Origin: UBA4416 sp943362175
Lineage (GTDB): Bacteria; Bacteroidota; Bacteroidia; B-17B0; Aurantibacillaceae
Length of the DNA stretch: 64,000 nucleotides
Direction of reading: 5' to 3'
NCBI GenBank assembly: GCA_943362175.1
Contig: CALRIU020000002.1
Span: 1-64,000 of the forward strand
The notes below the pieces were generated by a model. That model was not told the DNA's origin and searched no databases. It saw nothing but the letters and a program-made list of their open reading frames with translations. The number at the start of each line of letters is the position of its first letter. Position 1 is the stretch's first letter. The translations under genes and the position numbers were made by a program. Positions 35,072 through 44,073 of the stretch are shown in pieces.

Positions 35072-38000
35072 CTAAACGGATACGGGAAGAAGGATATTGA
35101 ATACGGCACCGCCGTTTTCGCCCACAGCCGCAGCGATATGGCCCTGGTGTGTATGTAAGATCTTCCTGCAGATCGATAAGCCGATCCCGGTTCCTTCATA
35201 ATCCGTTTTACCGTGTAAGCGCTGAAAGATCTTAAAGATACGGTCGGCGTGCTCCGGGCTAAATCCAATGCCGTTGTCGCTGAACCGGATATGGTAATAG
35301 GCTTTGTGTTGATTGAGCTGCGGGTGACTTTCCACTTTTTCCTTTTTAGCGGAAGCAAGTGTGATGTGGATCTCCGGCCTGACATCAGACCTGGAATACT
35401 TAAGCGAGTTGGATAAAAGGTTACTGAAAAGCTGGATCATCTGGGAAGGGATCGCATCGACCACCGGCAATTCTTCTACATGGATCGTTGCCTGCTTTTG
35501 CTGGATCATCAGGTCGAAGTCCGCTTCAACACCCTGTATGATCTTTGTCAGATCTACCTTTTCAAAGCCGCTTTCCTGCTGTGAGATGCGCGAAAAAGCC
35601 AGGACATCACGAATAAGCTTGGTCATGCGGTCGGTAGAATTATATACTTTTGAAATATAATTTTTCGAGGTCTCGCTGATGTCTGGAATGCTTTGCTCCA
35701 GGAGTTGTGTAAAGGTGCTGATCTTACGGATGGGCTCCTGCAGATCGTGGGAGGCAATGTATGCGAATTGCTCCAGGTCTGCGTTAGAGCGCTTCAATTG
35801 CAGGTTGGACTCGTCCAGCTCCTTGGTGCGCTCAATCACGGCGGCCTCTATTTCTTTCCGGACCTCTACCTGGTGCGTAACTTCAACGGCCATGATAATC
35901 ACTTTTGTGACATCCGTGTTATTTTCGGTGAAAGGGATGTACTGGAACGTCGCATAGATCTTTTCGTTCCGGCCGTTTCTCACGAGCACCATCTCATGTT
36001 CCTCGCTTGTAAATTTAATCCCGGTCCTGAATACGTCTTCCATGATGCTTTCAAACAGGGGGGCTACTTCCGACATCACTTCCCAATAAGGCCTGGTTTC
36101 ATACTGCTGGCGGGTTTTGCCTGAGATCTGCAAAAAGCGCTCATTCACTTCTTCAACTCTGCGGGGGTTCCCGCTCACCACACAGATCCCGATCGGGGAG
36201 GCCGTGATCAGATCCCTGAGCTCTTTCTCCTTGGCTTCAACTTTATGGCGTGCAAGCACCTGGTCGGTAATCTCGGTCGCTGTTGCGATCATGCCGTATA
36301 TTTCGCCGGATACCCGGCGAAGCGCTTTGTAGGTATAGCTGTAGTACCCGGTATAGGGTTTTCCGAACCGCACCAATTCTATTTTTTCTTCGGCCTGAAT
36401 GTATGTTTCGCCTGTTTTCAGCACATCCAACATCTTTTTTTCAAGCGAAGAGCCGGCAAGCTCGGGAACGGCTTCCCTGAATTTTTTCCCGAGAATAGAA
36501 TTATCGCGCCCCAGAATCTGAAGCATATTTTCATTCACAATGGTGATATTCAGGTCTTCGCCTGTATAAACGATCTTGGCAATGGGCGAATTATGAATGA
36601 CCGCGCGGGAAAACAACTCGCTTTCTTCGATCTTCTTGCGGGTGAGCACCTGGTCTGTAATATCCGTAGCGTGAACGATCAGGCCTACGATCTCCCCCGC
36701 ACTATTCTTATGGGGCGTATACACAATGCTCAACCATTTGTCTTCGCTCATACGTGTCGGTGCATGCATCTCGTAGCGTACCTGCTCGCCTGCAAAAGCT
36801 CTCGCGAGATTAGGCCCTGTTTTCGCATAGGCTTCTTCGCCGATGAACTCGCGCACTGTTTTACCGAGGGCGTCCGTGGCATTTACCTTGAACCACTCCA
36901 TAAATACCACGTTGTAAGACTGGTAACGCTCTTCTGCATTCAGGTAAAAGATCATGGCAGGAACAGTGTCCCTCATCAATTGAAGATGTGCCTGACTCTC
37001 CTCGATGGTTTTCCTGGCCGCAACCTGCTGTGTAACATCGGTTGCCACGACGAGGATCCCGGTAATCGTGTCGTTCTCATACATCGGCTGGTAAGCCAGA
37101 TCTACATAAATTTTTTCTAAAATCCCGCTCCTTACAATTTCTACTCCTACTTCCTTAGCGATAAAGGGAACACCTGTAGCCAACACATCATTTAACAAAA
37201 GATCAAAACCCTGGCCTTTTAGTTCGGGCAAGGCTTCCAACAGGGGCTTATTAATGAGCTCTTCCGGCTTCCGCCCAACCAGGGCGCCATAAAAGGGATT
37301 GGCCATGCGAAAGATAAAATCCCCGCTGCTAAGCGTAGCAATGCCCACAGGTGATTCCTGAAATAAGGCCAGGAGCTCCTGCTGGCTTTTTTCAATTTTT
37401 CTTTTTGCAATCACCTCCTCCGTCACATCCACGGCCATATCCATCACGCCATAAATCTCTCCTGCAGTATTGCGAACGGCCTTGTAGGTGAAATCAAAAT
37501 AAAAGGGACGCAGTTTTCCATCGACAACCAACTCACATAAGAGGGCTTTTGCCTCAAAGGATCTTCCGGTAGTGAATACATCATCGAGGATCTCCAGGAA
37601 AGACTGATTTTTCAGTTCGGGCAAGGCTTCCGCCAAAGGCATGCCTATCACGGATCTTCCTTTTCCCCAGATGTCAATTATTTTTTCGTTAGCCAGCTCA
37701 ATGATCATATCACGCCCTACAAATAAAGCGGTTGCAACAGGTGCTTCCTCGATCATTAAACGCACTCTCGCTTCACTTTCTTTGATATCGCGGAGCGCAT
37801 TGATCTTATCCGTGGTTTCGAGCGCAATGGATTGGATCCCGCCCACAGTACCGTCTTCGAGGAAAATCGGAATATACGATACGTCAAAAAAACACGCTTC
37901 GTTGTGTCCTTTTTTGTCGATCACGATCCTGGAGTCCTGGTGATAAACCGGCTCGCCGCTCATCACGGTCCGGAATATGCTCTCTACTTCGGGCCAGCGC

Positions 38001-38278
38001 TGCGTTGTTTCCCTAACGGGTTTTCCCAGGGCGCCCGGATGCCTTGTTTGCCCGAAGGAAGGAATAAACGAGTCGTTGTAGAACTGGATGTAGTCCTTGC
38101 CCCACATAATACAAGTGGCCATGGGCGTGTGAAGCATCATTCGCAGGGCGTTCTTTAGTTCGGCAGGCCAGTCCGCAGCATGTCCGAGCGGTGTAGCCGA
38201 CCAGTTGAAATCACGGATGAGTTTACCCATTTCGCCTCCGTTATCCAGAAAACTCAGTTTATTTTTTATAATGCTCAC
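35072..38278 (-). CDS. Six-PAS sensor histidine kinase
   Basis: 1068 residues from GTG 38278; a start at ATG 38230 would remove the FLDNGGEMG segment that this family carries before LIRDFNWSATPLG. Six PAS domains follow one another (beginning near residues 30, 165, 295, 420, 545 and 675), each ending in a D/E-x-T-E/D-type junction to the next. Then come HisKA with FAYIASHDLQEPIRK (phospho-histidine) and HATPase with FSDNGIGF and GTGIGLSI. No membrane segment, so a cytoplasmic sensor. It is the last gene of the signalling operon, 12 bp after a single-domain receiver that is its likely partner. Confidence 0.93.
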   Translation of the reverse strand: MSIIKNKLSFLDNGGEMGKLIRDFNWSATPLGHAADWPAELKNALRMMLHTPMATCIMWGKDYIQFYNDSFIPSFGQTRHPGALGKPVRETTQRWPEVESIFRTVMSGEPVYHQDSRIVIDKKGHNEACFFDVSYIPIFLEDGTVGGIQSIALETTDKINALRDIKESEARVRLMIEEAPVATALFVGRDMIIELANEKIIDIWGKGRSVIGMPLAEALPELKNQSFLEILDDVFTTGRSFEAKALLCELVVDGKLRPFYFDFTYKAVRNTAGEIYGVMDMAVDVTEEVIAKRKIEKSQQELLALFQESPVGIATLSSGDFIFRMANPFYGALVGRKPEELINKPLLEALPELKGQGFDLLLNDVLATGVPFIAKEVGVEIVRSGILEKIYVDLAYQPMYENDTITGILVVATDVTQQVAARKTIEESQAHLQLMRDTVPAMIFYLNAEERYQSYNVVFMEWFKVNATDALGKTVREFIGEEAYAKTGPNLARAFAGEQVRYEMHAPTRMSEDKWLSIVYTPHKNSAGEIVGLIVHATDITDQVLTRKKIEESELFSRAVIHNSPIAKIVYTGEDLNITIVNENMLQILGRDNSILGKKFREAVPELAGSSLEKKMLDVLKTGETYIQAEEKIELVRFGKPYTGYYSYTYKALRRVSGEIYGMIATATEITDQVLARHKVEAKEKELRDLITASPIGICVVSGNPRRVEEVNERFLQISGKTRQQYETRPYWEVMSEVAPLFESIMEDVFRTGIKFTSEEHEMVLVRNGRNEKIYATFQYIPFTENNTDVTKVIIMAVEVTHQVEVRKEIEAAVIERTKELDESNLQLKRSNADLEQFAYIASHDLQEPIRKISTFTQLLEQSIPDISETSKNYISKVYNSTDRMTKLIRDVLAFSRISQQESGFEKVDLTKIIQGVEADFDLMIQQKQATIHVEELPVVDAIPSQMIQLFSNLLSNSLKYSRSDVRPEIHITLASAKKEKVESHPQLNQHKAYYHIRFSDNGIGFSPEHADRIFKIFQRLHGKTDYEGTGIGLSICRKILHTHQGHIAAAVGENGGAVFNILLPVSV

Positions 38279-38290
38279 AAACAACAGGTA

Positions 38291-38671
38291 TTAATTAATA
38301 ATTGGCTTTAGAAGTTCCACTAATACGTCAAAGCGATTGGGCTTGGTGATAAACTCTTTTGCGCCCAGCTCTTTTGTCTTCAGTATAGTCGAGGTATTGG
38401 AAGAAGTGGAAAATATGATCACGGGTATGTTTTTCAGGTGATCGATATTTTTAATTTCCTTTAAAAATTCCTCGCCGGTCATGATGGGCATATTCAGATC
38501 CAGGAAGATCACATCAGGCTTTACCTTTTGGGTATCCAACTGGATTAAAGCCTCTTTTGCACTGGTAAAAGCCTTGCAGTTCAGGGCATCGGAAACTTTT
38601 GAAAGTGCCAGGGTGAAAATTTCCTGATCTTCTATATCATCATCTATTAATAAAATGCTTTGGTATTGCAT
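38291..38671 (-). CDS. Single-domain response regulator
   Basis: 126 residues from ATG 38671 (MQYQSILLIDDDIEDQ); the longer frame to 38740 overlaps the CheB gene and is unlikely. One receiver domain: the acidic pair in LLIDDD, the phospho-acceptor in VIFLDLNMPIMTGEE, threonine/serine in IIFSTSS, and lysine in FITKPN. There is no output domain, so it acts by protein contact or phosphotransfer. It lies between CheB and the six-PAS kinase and resembles the receivers that pair with such kinases in Bacteroidota. Confidence 0.92.
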   Translation of the reverse strand: MQYQSILLIDDDIEDQEIFTLALSKVSDALNCKAFTSAKEALIQLDTQKVKPDVIFLDLNMPIMTGEEFLKEIKNIDHLKNIPVIIFSTSSNTSTILKTKELGAKEFITKPNRFDVLVELLKPIIN

Positions 38672-38729
38672 AAAGTAAATATATTGGTTTATCTGTCGTC
38701 TGGATCTGTCAAACGTGGTACTGCGAACG

Positions 38730-39299
38730 CTACAGGCCATTAATATATGCTGCCATTGCCGAAGGCTTCAGCACCGTAATTCCTGGAAGGCGTTGAATGG
38801 CCTGCTGAGGCATATAAGGCGTTTCGGCAGTGTCGGGATCCTGAACAAAGGGGCGGCCATTCAGGGCCTTTACCTCTTCGAGTCCGCGCACACCGTCCGC
38901 ATTGGCGCCCGACAGGAGGAGGCAGCTCAGCTTTTCTTTATAGACTTCTGCCGCCGAACTGAAAGCCACGTCGATGCTGGGCCTGCTGAAATTTACTTTT
39001 TCTGAAAAATCGAGGGAGATTGTATCATCTGTTTCAAACAGGATGTGGTAATCGGCCGGTGCAATGTAAACTTCTCCGCCAAGCAGGGGTTCCTTGTCTT
39101 CTATTTCTTTTACGCTAAGGCCGCTGCGTGAAGCCAACAGCTCAGAGAGCAGGGAATCAGGCGTGTTTTTGCGGTGTACGATAATCACGATCGCCACAGA
39201 GGCTTTGATGGTGATCTGCGGCAATACTTCAAGCAGCACCACCAGGCTCCCTGCGGAGCCGCCGATCAACAGTAGATGGTTTATTTTAGTTTCCTCCAT
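38730..39299 (-). CDS. cheB: CheB-type methylesterase without receiver domain
   Basis: 189 residues, only the catalytic domain. The serine-histidine-aspartate set is visible: GGSAGSLV with the nucleophile, IIVHRKN with the histidine, and LSGANADGVRGL with the aspartate. CheB removes methyl groups from glutamates of chemoreceptors, but the usual N-terminal receiver is absent, so activity is not phospho-controlled in cis. The gene overlaps cheR by 19 bp. No chemoreceptor gene lies in the window, so the substrate could be a hybrid kinase of this operon or a remote receptor. Confidence 0.93.
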   Translation of the reverse strand: MEETKINHLLLIGGSAGSLVVLLEVLPQITIKASVAIVIIVHRKNTPDSLLSELLASRSGLSVKEIEDKEPLLGGEVYIAPADYHILFETDDTISLDFSEKVNFSRPSIDVAFSSAAEVYKEKLSCLLLSGANADGVRGLEEVKALNGRPFVQDPDTAETPYMPQQAIQRLPGITVLKPSAMAAYINGL

Positions 39300-40090
39300 A
39301 TTTTTTCTTTTCCTATCTGCCTGTACCGCGCATCCATCCCGGAGAACTTGATCGTTTCCTTTGAGCCCAGGGCCAGGTACGACAGCATGCCCAGGCTTTT
39401 ATCAAAGAGCTCGAAAACACGGTCCTGTAAAGCCTTATCAAAATAGATCAGCACATTGCGGCAAATGATCAGGTGAAATTCATTAAAAGAGCTGTCGGAT
39501 ACCAGGTTATGCGCGGAGAATACCATTTGCTTTCCCAGGGATTCATCGAACTTAACGCCATCGTAATTGGCACTGTAGTATGATGAAAAATCCTCGCGTC
39601 CGCCGGCAGCGATATAGTTCTCGGAATACTGCTTCATGTGGGCAATCGGAAAAATACCGGCCCTTGCTTTTTCCAGCACATCGGGATTCAGATCAGTGGC
39701 ATACAAAATAGATTTATGAAGCAGGTTTGCTTCTTTCAGGAGAATAGCCATGGAGTAGACTTCCTCTCCGGTAGAGCAGCCTGCATGCCAGATGCGGATA
39801 TACGGATGCGTGCCCAGCTTCGGGAGGATCTCGGTACGCAGCACCTGGTAAAATCCGGGGTCGCGGAACATCTCCGTTACATTCACGGTAATTTCCTCCA
39901 CAAAGCGACGAAGGTAATGCGGATCGTTCCTGACCCTGTACCTTAATTCGGCAAAACTCGGAAATTTATCAAGCAGGCAGAGCCTGCTGATCCTACGCCT
40001 CAACGATGCCCTCGAATAACCTGTAAAATCGTAGCCGTATAATTCAAACACATCATCGATGAGAAGCTCTATATTTTCATCTTCTATCAT
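39281..40090 (-). CDS. cheR: CheR-type methyltransferase
   Basis: 269 residues. An N-terminal helical domain (YGYDFTGYSRASLRRRISRL) and the S-adenosylmethionine-dependent catalytic domain: EITVNVTEMFRDPGFY, RIWHAGCSTGEEVYSMAI (motif I), ILYATDLNPDVLEKA, and FHLIICRNVLIYFD. CheR methylates glutamates in receptor helices. It overlaps the upstream receiver by 4 bp (ATGA) and the downstream CheB by 19 bp, so all three are translated together. No CheA, CheW or receptor gene is adjacent, which points to a non-motility or alternative signalling role. Confidence 0.95.
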   Translation of the reverse strand: MIEDENIELLIDDVFELYGYDFTGYSRASLRRRISRLCLLDKFPSFAELRYRVRNDPHYLRRFVEEITVNVTEMFRDPGFYQVLRTEILPKLGTHPYIRIWHAGCSTGEEVYSMAILLKEANLLHKSILYATDLNPDVLEKARAGIFPIAHMKQYSENYIAAGGREDFSSYYSANYDGVKFDESLGKQMVFSAHNLVSDSSFNEFHLIICRNVLIYFDKALQDRVFELFDKSLGMLSYLALGSKETIKFSGMDARYRQIGKEKIWRKLK

Positions 40091-40455
40091 ACAACATGCG
40101 GGGTAATGATCTTTAGTAATTTATCGACATCAACCGGTTTCGACACATAGCTGTCGGCGCCTGCCCCGAGGCATTTTTCGCGGTCGCCTACCATGGCCTG
40201 CGCCGTTACGGCCACCACGGCAAGACCCGCCAGCTCTTCGTCTGACCTGATCACGCCCAGGGCTTCGTAGCCATCCATCTCAGGCATCATCATGTCCAGC
40301 AATACCACTTTAATCCCTTTATCCTGCTTCACGAGCGCTATTCCTTCTTGCGCCGAAGGAGCGGAAAGACATTGAAATCCTTTTGCTTTCAACGTAGCTG
40401 CCAGCGCAAAGATATTGCGCGGATCGTCGTCTATGATTAACACTTTACCTTTCAT
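40087..40455 (-). CDS. Single-domain response regulator
   Basis: 122 residues from ATG 40455 (MKGKVLIIDDDPRNIF). The start codon overlaps the stop of the upstream hybrid kinase as ATGA, which decides the start over an earlier in-frame codon at 40479. One receiver: LLDMMMPEMDGYEAL carries the phospho-acceptor, VTAQAM the switch region, and SKPVD the lysine. It is close in sequence to the third receiver of the hybrid kinase encoded just before it, so it may have arisen by duplication of that domain. Confidence 0.94.
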   Translation of the reverse strand: MKGKVLIIDDDPRNIFALAATLKAKGFQCLSAPSAQEGIALVKQDKGIKVVLLDMMMPEMDGYEALGVIRSDEELAGLAVVAVTAQAMVGDREKCLGAGADSYVSKPVDVDKLLKIITPHVV

Positions 40456-43400
40456 CCCTGGTTTTTTTCGTACAGCCATACACGCAACAAGGAAAGCAGC
40501 TGATCAACATCCACCGGTTTGGTAATGTAATCGGAAGCCCCCGCATTGATGCATTTTTCACGGTCACCGGTCATGGCTTTCGCGGTTACGGCAATTACCG
40601 GCAGTTTTTTCCAGGCCGGCTTGCTCCTGATTTGCCGGGCTGTCTCATAGCCGTCCATTTCAGGCATCATCATGTCCAACAGCACCACATCGATCTGGGG
40701 ATTGGCTTTCAATTTCTCGAGGGCCTCATTTCCGTCCACCGCGGTTACAATATTCATTTTAATGGCTTCAAGCGCTTTCGAGAGGGAGAAAATATTTCTC
40801 ACATCATCATCCACCACCAACACCGTTTTGTTGTTGAGGATCTCGTTGAGCATGTTCATTTTTTTATTTCCGGAAGCGGAAGCATCAGGCTTTTTCTTCT
40901 CCTCCACAAGGTGCAGGAAAAGCGATACCTCATCGAGCATCCGCTGGTAGGAGTGCGCGGTTTTCACAACGATGGAATCGGCGTACTGCTTGATACGCTG
41001 CTCTTCGGATACCGACAGGCTTTTGCCGGTGAAGATGATAATAGGCAGGTTCTCGAAGCCCGGGTTCTTCTTCGCCTCCTCCAGCAATTGATACGATTGC
41101 TGGTCCGGGATCCCCATATCGAGGATCACACAGTTGATATCTTCTTTTTTCAGCGCCGATACGCCTTCATTGATATTGCTTTTCACTTCGGCGGCAATGT
41201 TAAAGGTTTCGAGGAAGTAAGCCAGCGCTTTCGCATGCTTCGGGTTATCCTCCACGATAAGCACTTTTTTGGAATCGCCTTTCATCACGTATTCTATTTT
41301 CCGGAATACTTCCTGCATCTGCTCATGTGCGAAAGGCTTATTGATAAAGTCCACTGCGCCTTTCGTCAGGCTCTCCTTCTTCACCTGGTACGACGACATC
41401 ATGTGTACCGGAATATGCCTCGTGAAACTATCGGCTTTCAATTCGTCCATCACTTCCCAGCCGCTTTTTACAGGAAGCTGCACATCGAGCAGGATCCCTA
41501 CCGGCAGGTACTTCCTGGCACAGATCAATCCTTCATCGCCACGCACAGCCACAACGCCCTTGTATCCTTTTTTATTGGCAAATTGCAGCAGGGATTTGGC
41601 AAAGTTGGTATCATCCTCGATGATAAGGATGACCTTATCATCGTCTTTGATGGAATTACGGTCATCCTTAATGCTTGCCGGAATTACCTGCGCAATGTAT
41701 TTATGATCTTCCTGTGCCTTCACCAGCTCTTCCTCACGTTTAGTGCTCAGATCCGTTTTTTCAGGTTTCAGGGATGAGATATCCACATATTGTTTCAAGG
41801 GCACCCTCAGGATGAATTCGCTGCCTTCTCCTACGACGCTGTTCACATGCATATCGCCTCCCAGCAATTTTGTAAGCTCGCGGCTGATGGAAAGCCCCAG
41901 GCCCGTTCCGCCGAATTTACGCTTCGTGGAGCCATCGGCCTGCTGGAAGGCTTCGAAGATCAGGTGCTGCTTTTCTTTCGGAATGCCAATGCCCGTATCT
42001 TTCACAATGAAGCACAACAGCGACTCATTGGAATCACAGATCTTGATTTCGAAATTCACAGAGCCTTCACTGGTAAATTTAAGCGCGTTGGAAATTAAAT
42101 TCTTGATGATCTGCTCCAGCCGTACTTTATCTGTTTCAATGTATTCAGGCACGCCCGGCTGCACGCTCACCCGAAAGTCGAGCTTCTTGTTTCTGGCAAC
42201 GGGCATAAACAGAGAAGACATGTCATCGGTAATTTCGGCGATACCTACTTCGAGGTATTCGAGCTCCATTTTACCGGCTTCAATCTTCGAAAGGTCGAGG
42301 ATCTCGTCGATGAGGCCCAGCAGCCCGCCGCCACTGCTCTGGATCACGCGGGCATATTCCACCTGGTCATCACTCAGGTTTTTTTCATTGTTTTCCGATA
42401 GCAGACGGCTCAGTAAAAGAATAGAGTTGAGCGGGGTGCGCAGCTCGTGCGACATATTGGCCAGGAATTCCGATTTGTATTTCGTGGACAACTCCAACTC
42501 TTCGGCTTTCTTACGGATCTCGTTGTTGCGCTCTTCCAGCATCAGCGTGCGCTCCTCGAGCTCCTCATTGGTTTGCTGCAACTCTTCCTGCTGAACTTTC
42601 AACTCTTCTTCCGAGGCCTGGAGCTGCTGCGACTGTGCTTCGAGCTCACTGTTCAGGTTCTCAAGTTCGGTATGTTGCGCCTGCAGCTCTTCGGTTTGCG
42701 CCTGGGTTTCCTCCAACAGGTTCTGCAGCTTCACATAGCTGAGCGTGGAATTCATCCCGATAGCCATCGCCTCTGTGTTCTCCTCCAGGAGTTGTTTTTC
42801 GAGCGGCTTCACCTCTCTCAGGAAGCCAAATTCCATCACGGCAATCGTTTCTCCTTCATATACAAGCGGCACAATCAGCACCGATACCGGAAGGGTATTG
42901 CCAATAGAAGAGCTGACCACAAAATCTGCGGGAATGTTGCTCACAACGGCAATTTCCTTATTGCGGGCTGCCTGGCCTATCAGGCCATCACCGAGCAAAA
43001 ACTGCTTCGGCGCATTGACTACCGAATAGGAAGAGGTCAAGGTGAAAGAACCTGTGCTGTTGACATAACAGGTAGCGATCGGGGCCTGGATGTATGCGGT
43101 GATGGTCGTCAGCAATTTTTCGGAGAGCTGTTTGATATCCCGCTCCCCACGGATGGCATCGGCAATCTTCACCGAGCCCTCCTGCAGCCAGGCTTTGTTC
43201 CCGAGTGTGGTAAAGGTCGTTTCGAGCGAAGCCGTCATGTGGTTCAGGGCTTTCGATACCCGCCCCAGCTCATCATCTTTGTCATCCGTACTCCTGGCAG
43301 CATAGTCGCCCGAAGATATTTTTTGCGTCACACTCTCCATCATCGAGATCCGTTGGGACGTCTCTTTATAGAGCGCCTGGTCTTCACGTTGTTTAGCCAG

Positions 43401-44063
43401 GCGCTGATCCATGTCGCGTTTAATGCGCATATACGAAACAATGGTGATAAGCAAAGAGATGAGTCCCGTAATAACCAGCAGGATGGGTGTAAAGCCGGTG
43501 TATGTATCCAGCTCGGCTTTTCTTTCGTCCATAAGCTTTTCTTCGGAGCTTCGCATCCTGGCCATCAGGTTCAGGATCTTATCCTTGATATCACGGCCTT
43601 TCATCACTTCTTTGTTATCCTTAACGAAGAGGCCGGCGCGCTGCTCGTCATTTTCGGTAGCAATGGCAAGTACCTTTTCCATCTGAGCAAAACGATTGTT
43701 CAGGAGCTCTTTCAACGTTTCGAGATTTTGCTGTTGGTAATTGTTGTCAATCGTCAGCTCCTTTACTTTTTCGTAGTAATCCCAGGTAAGCTGCTGCGAT
43801 TTCTTATAGCGGCTCAGCATGTCTTCGTTCCGCACGATGACGTAGCCCCGGTGGCTGGATTCTGTTTCAACCAGTGAATTGACAATCCTGTCGGTATTGA
43901 TAATCACCTGGTATGTATGATCTACCCAGCTAATGGCATCCACCAGCCTTTTAATACTCGTATAAGAGGCAATAAGACTAATAAGCAAGAGAATGCTGGA
44001 GATGATAAAGACAATCTGTATGCTCCGGATAAGGGATGACGAAGCGGCTTTATTTTCTGGCAT
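40452..44063 (-). CDS. CHASE3-HAMP-GAF hybrid histidine kinase with three receivers
   Basis: 1203 residues from ATG 44063 (MPENKAASSS); the frame to 44126 would overlap the upstream gene. A first membrane helix (IQIVFIISSILLLISLIASY), a CHASE3 periplasmic domain to about residue 185, a second helix (ILLVITGLISLLITIVSY), HAMP, a GAF domain near 300-440, a long coiled coil of E/Q-rich heptads near 450-530, HisKA with FLANMSHELRTPLNS, HATPase with DTGIGIPKEK, and three receivers (LLDVQLPVKSG; ILDMGIPDQQ; LLDMMMPEMDG). The middle receiver has an atypical lysine region (VVKTAHS). It is a central phosphorelay hub of the operon. Confidence 0.95.
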   Translation of the reverse strand: MPENKAASSSLIRSIQIVFIISSILLLISLIASYTSIKRLVDAISWVDHTYQVIINTDRIVNSLVETESSHRGYVIVRNEDMLSRYKKSQQLTWDYYEKVKELTIDNNYQQQNLETLKELLNNRFAQMEKVLAIATENDEQRAGLFVKDNKEVMKGRDIKDKILNLMARMRSSEEKLMDERKAELDTYTGFTPILLVITGLISLLITIVSYMRIKRDMDQRLAKQREDQALYKETSQRISMMESVTQKISSGDYAARSTDDKDDELGRVSKALNHMTASLETTFTTLGNKAWLQEGSVKIADAIRGERDIKQLSEKLLTTITAYIQAPIATCYVNSTGSFTLTSSYSVVNAPKQFLLGDGLIGQAARNKEIAVVSNIPADFVVSSSIGNTLPVSVLIVPLVYEGETIAVMEFGFLREVKPLEKQLLEENTEAMAIGMNSTLSYVKLQNLLEETQAQTEELQAQHTELENLNSELEAQSQQLQASEEELKVQQEELQQTNEELEERTLMLEERNNEIRKKAEELELSTKYKSEFLANMSHELRTPLNSILLLSRLLSENNEKNLSDDQVEYARVIQSSGGGLLGLIDEILDLSKIEAGKMELEYLEVGIAEITDDMSSLFMPVARNKKLDFRVSVQPGVPEYIETDKVRLEQIIKNLISNALKFTSEGSVNFEIKICDSNESLLCFIVKDTGIGIPKEKQHLIFEAFQQADGSTKRKFGGTGLGLSISRELTKLLGGDMHVNSVVGEGSEFILRVPLKQYVDISSLKPEKTDLSTKREEELVKAQEDHKYIAQVIPASIKDDRNSIKDDDKVILIIEDDTNFAKSLLQFANKKGYKGVVAVRGDEGLICARKYLPVGILLDVQLPVKSGWEVMDELKADSFTRHIPVHMMSSYQVKKESLTKGAVDFINKPFAHEQMQEVFRKIEYVMKGDSKKVLIVEDNPKHAKALAYFLETFNIAAEVKSNINEGVSALKKEDINCVILDMGIPDQQSYQLLEEAKKNPGFENLPIIIFTGKSLSVSEEQRIKQYADSIVVKTAHSYQRMLDEVSLFLHLVEEKKKPDASASGNKKMNMLNEILNNKTVLVVDDDVRNIFSLSKALEAIKMNIVTAVDGNEALEKLKANPQIDVVLLDMMMPEMDGYETARQIRSKPAWKKLPVIAVTAKAMTGDREKCINAGASDYITKPVDVDQLLSLLRVWLYEKNQG

Positions 44064-44073
44064 AATACAGTAT

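Noticed and set aside
42447..43877. A 476-codon plus-strand frame opposite the CHASE3 kinase
   Set aside because: Long antisense frames are expected opposite genes of this codon bias; the minus-strand product has clear CHASE3, GAF, kinase and receiver domains, the antisense product none.
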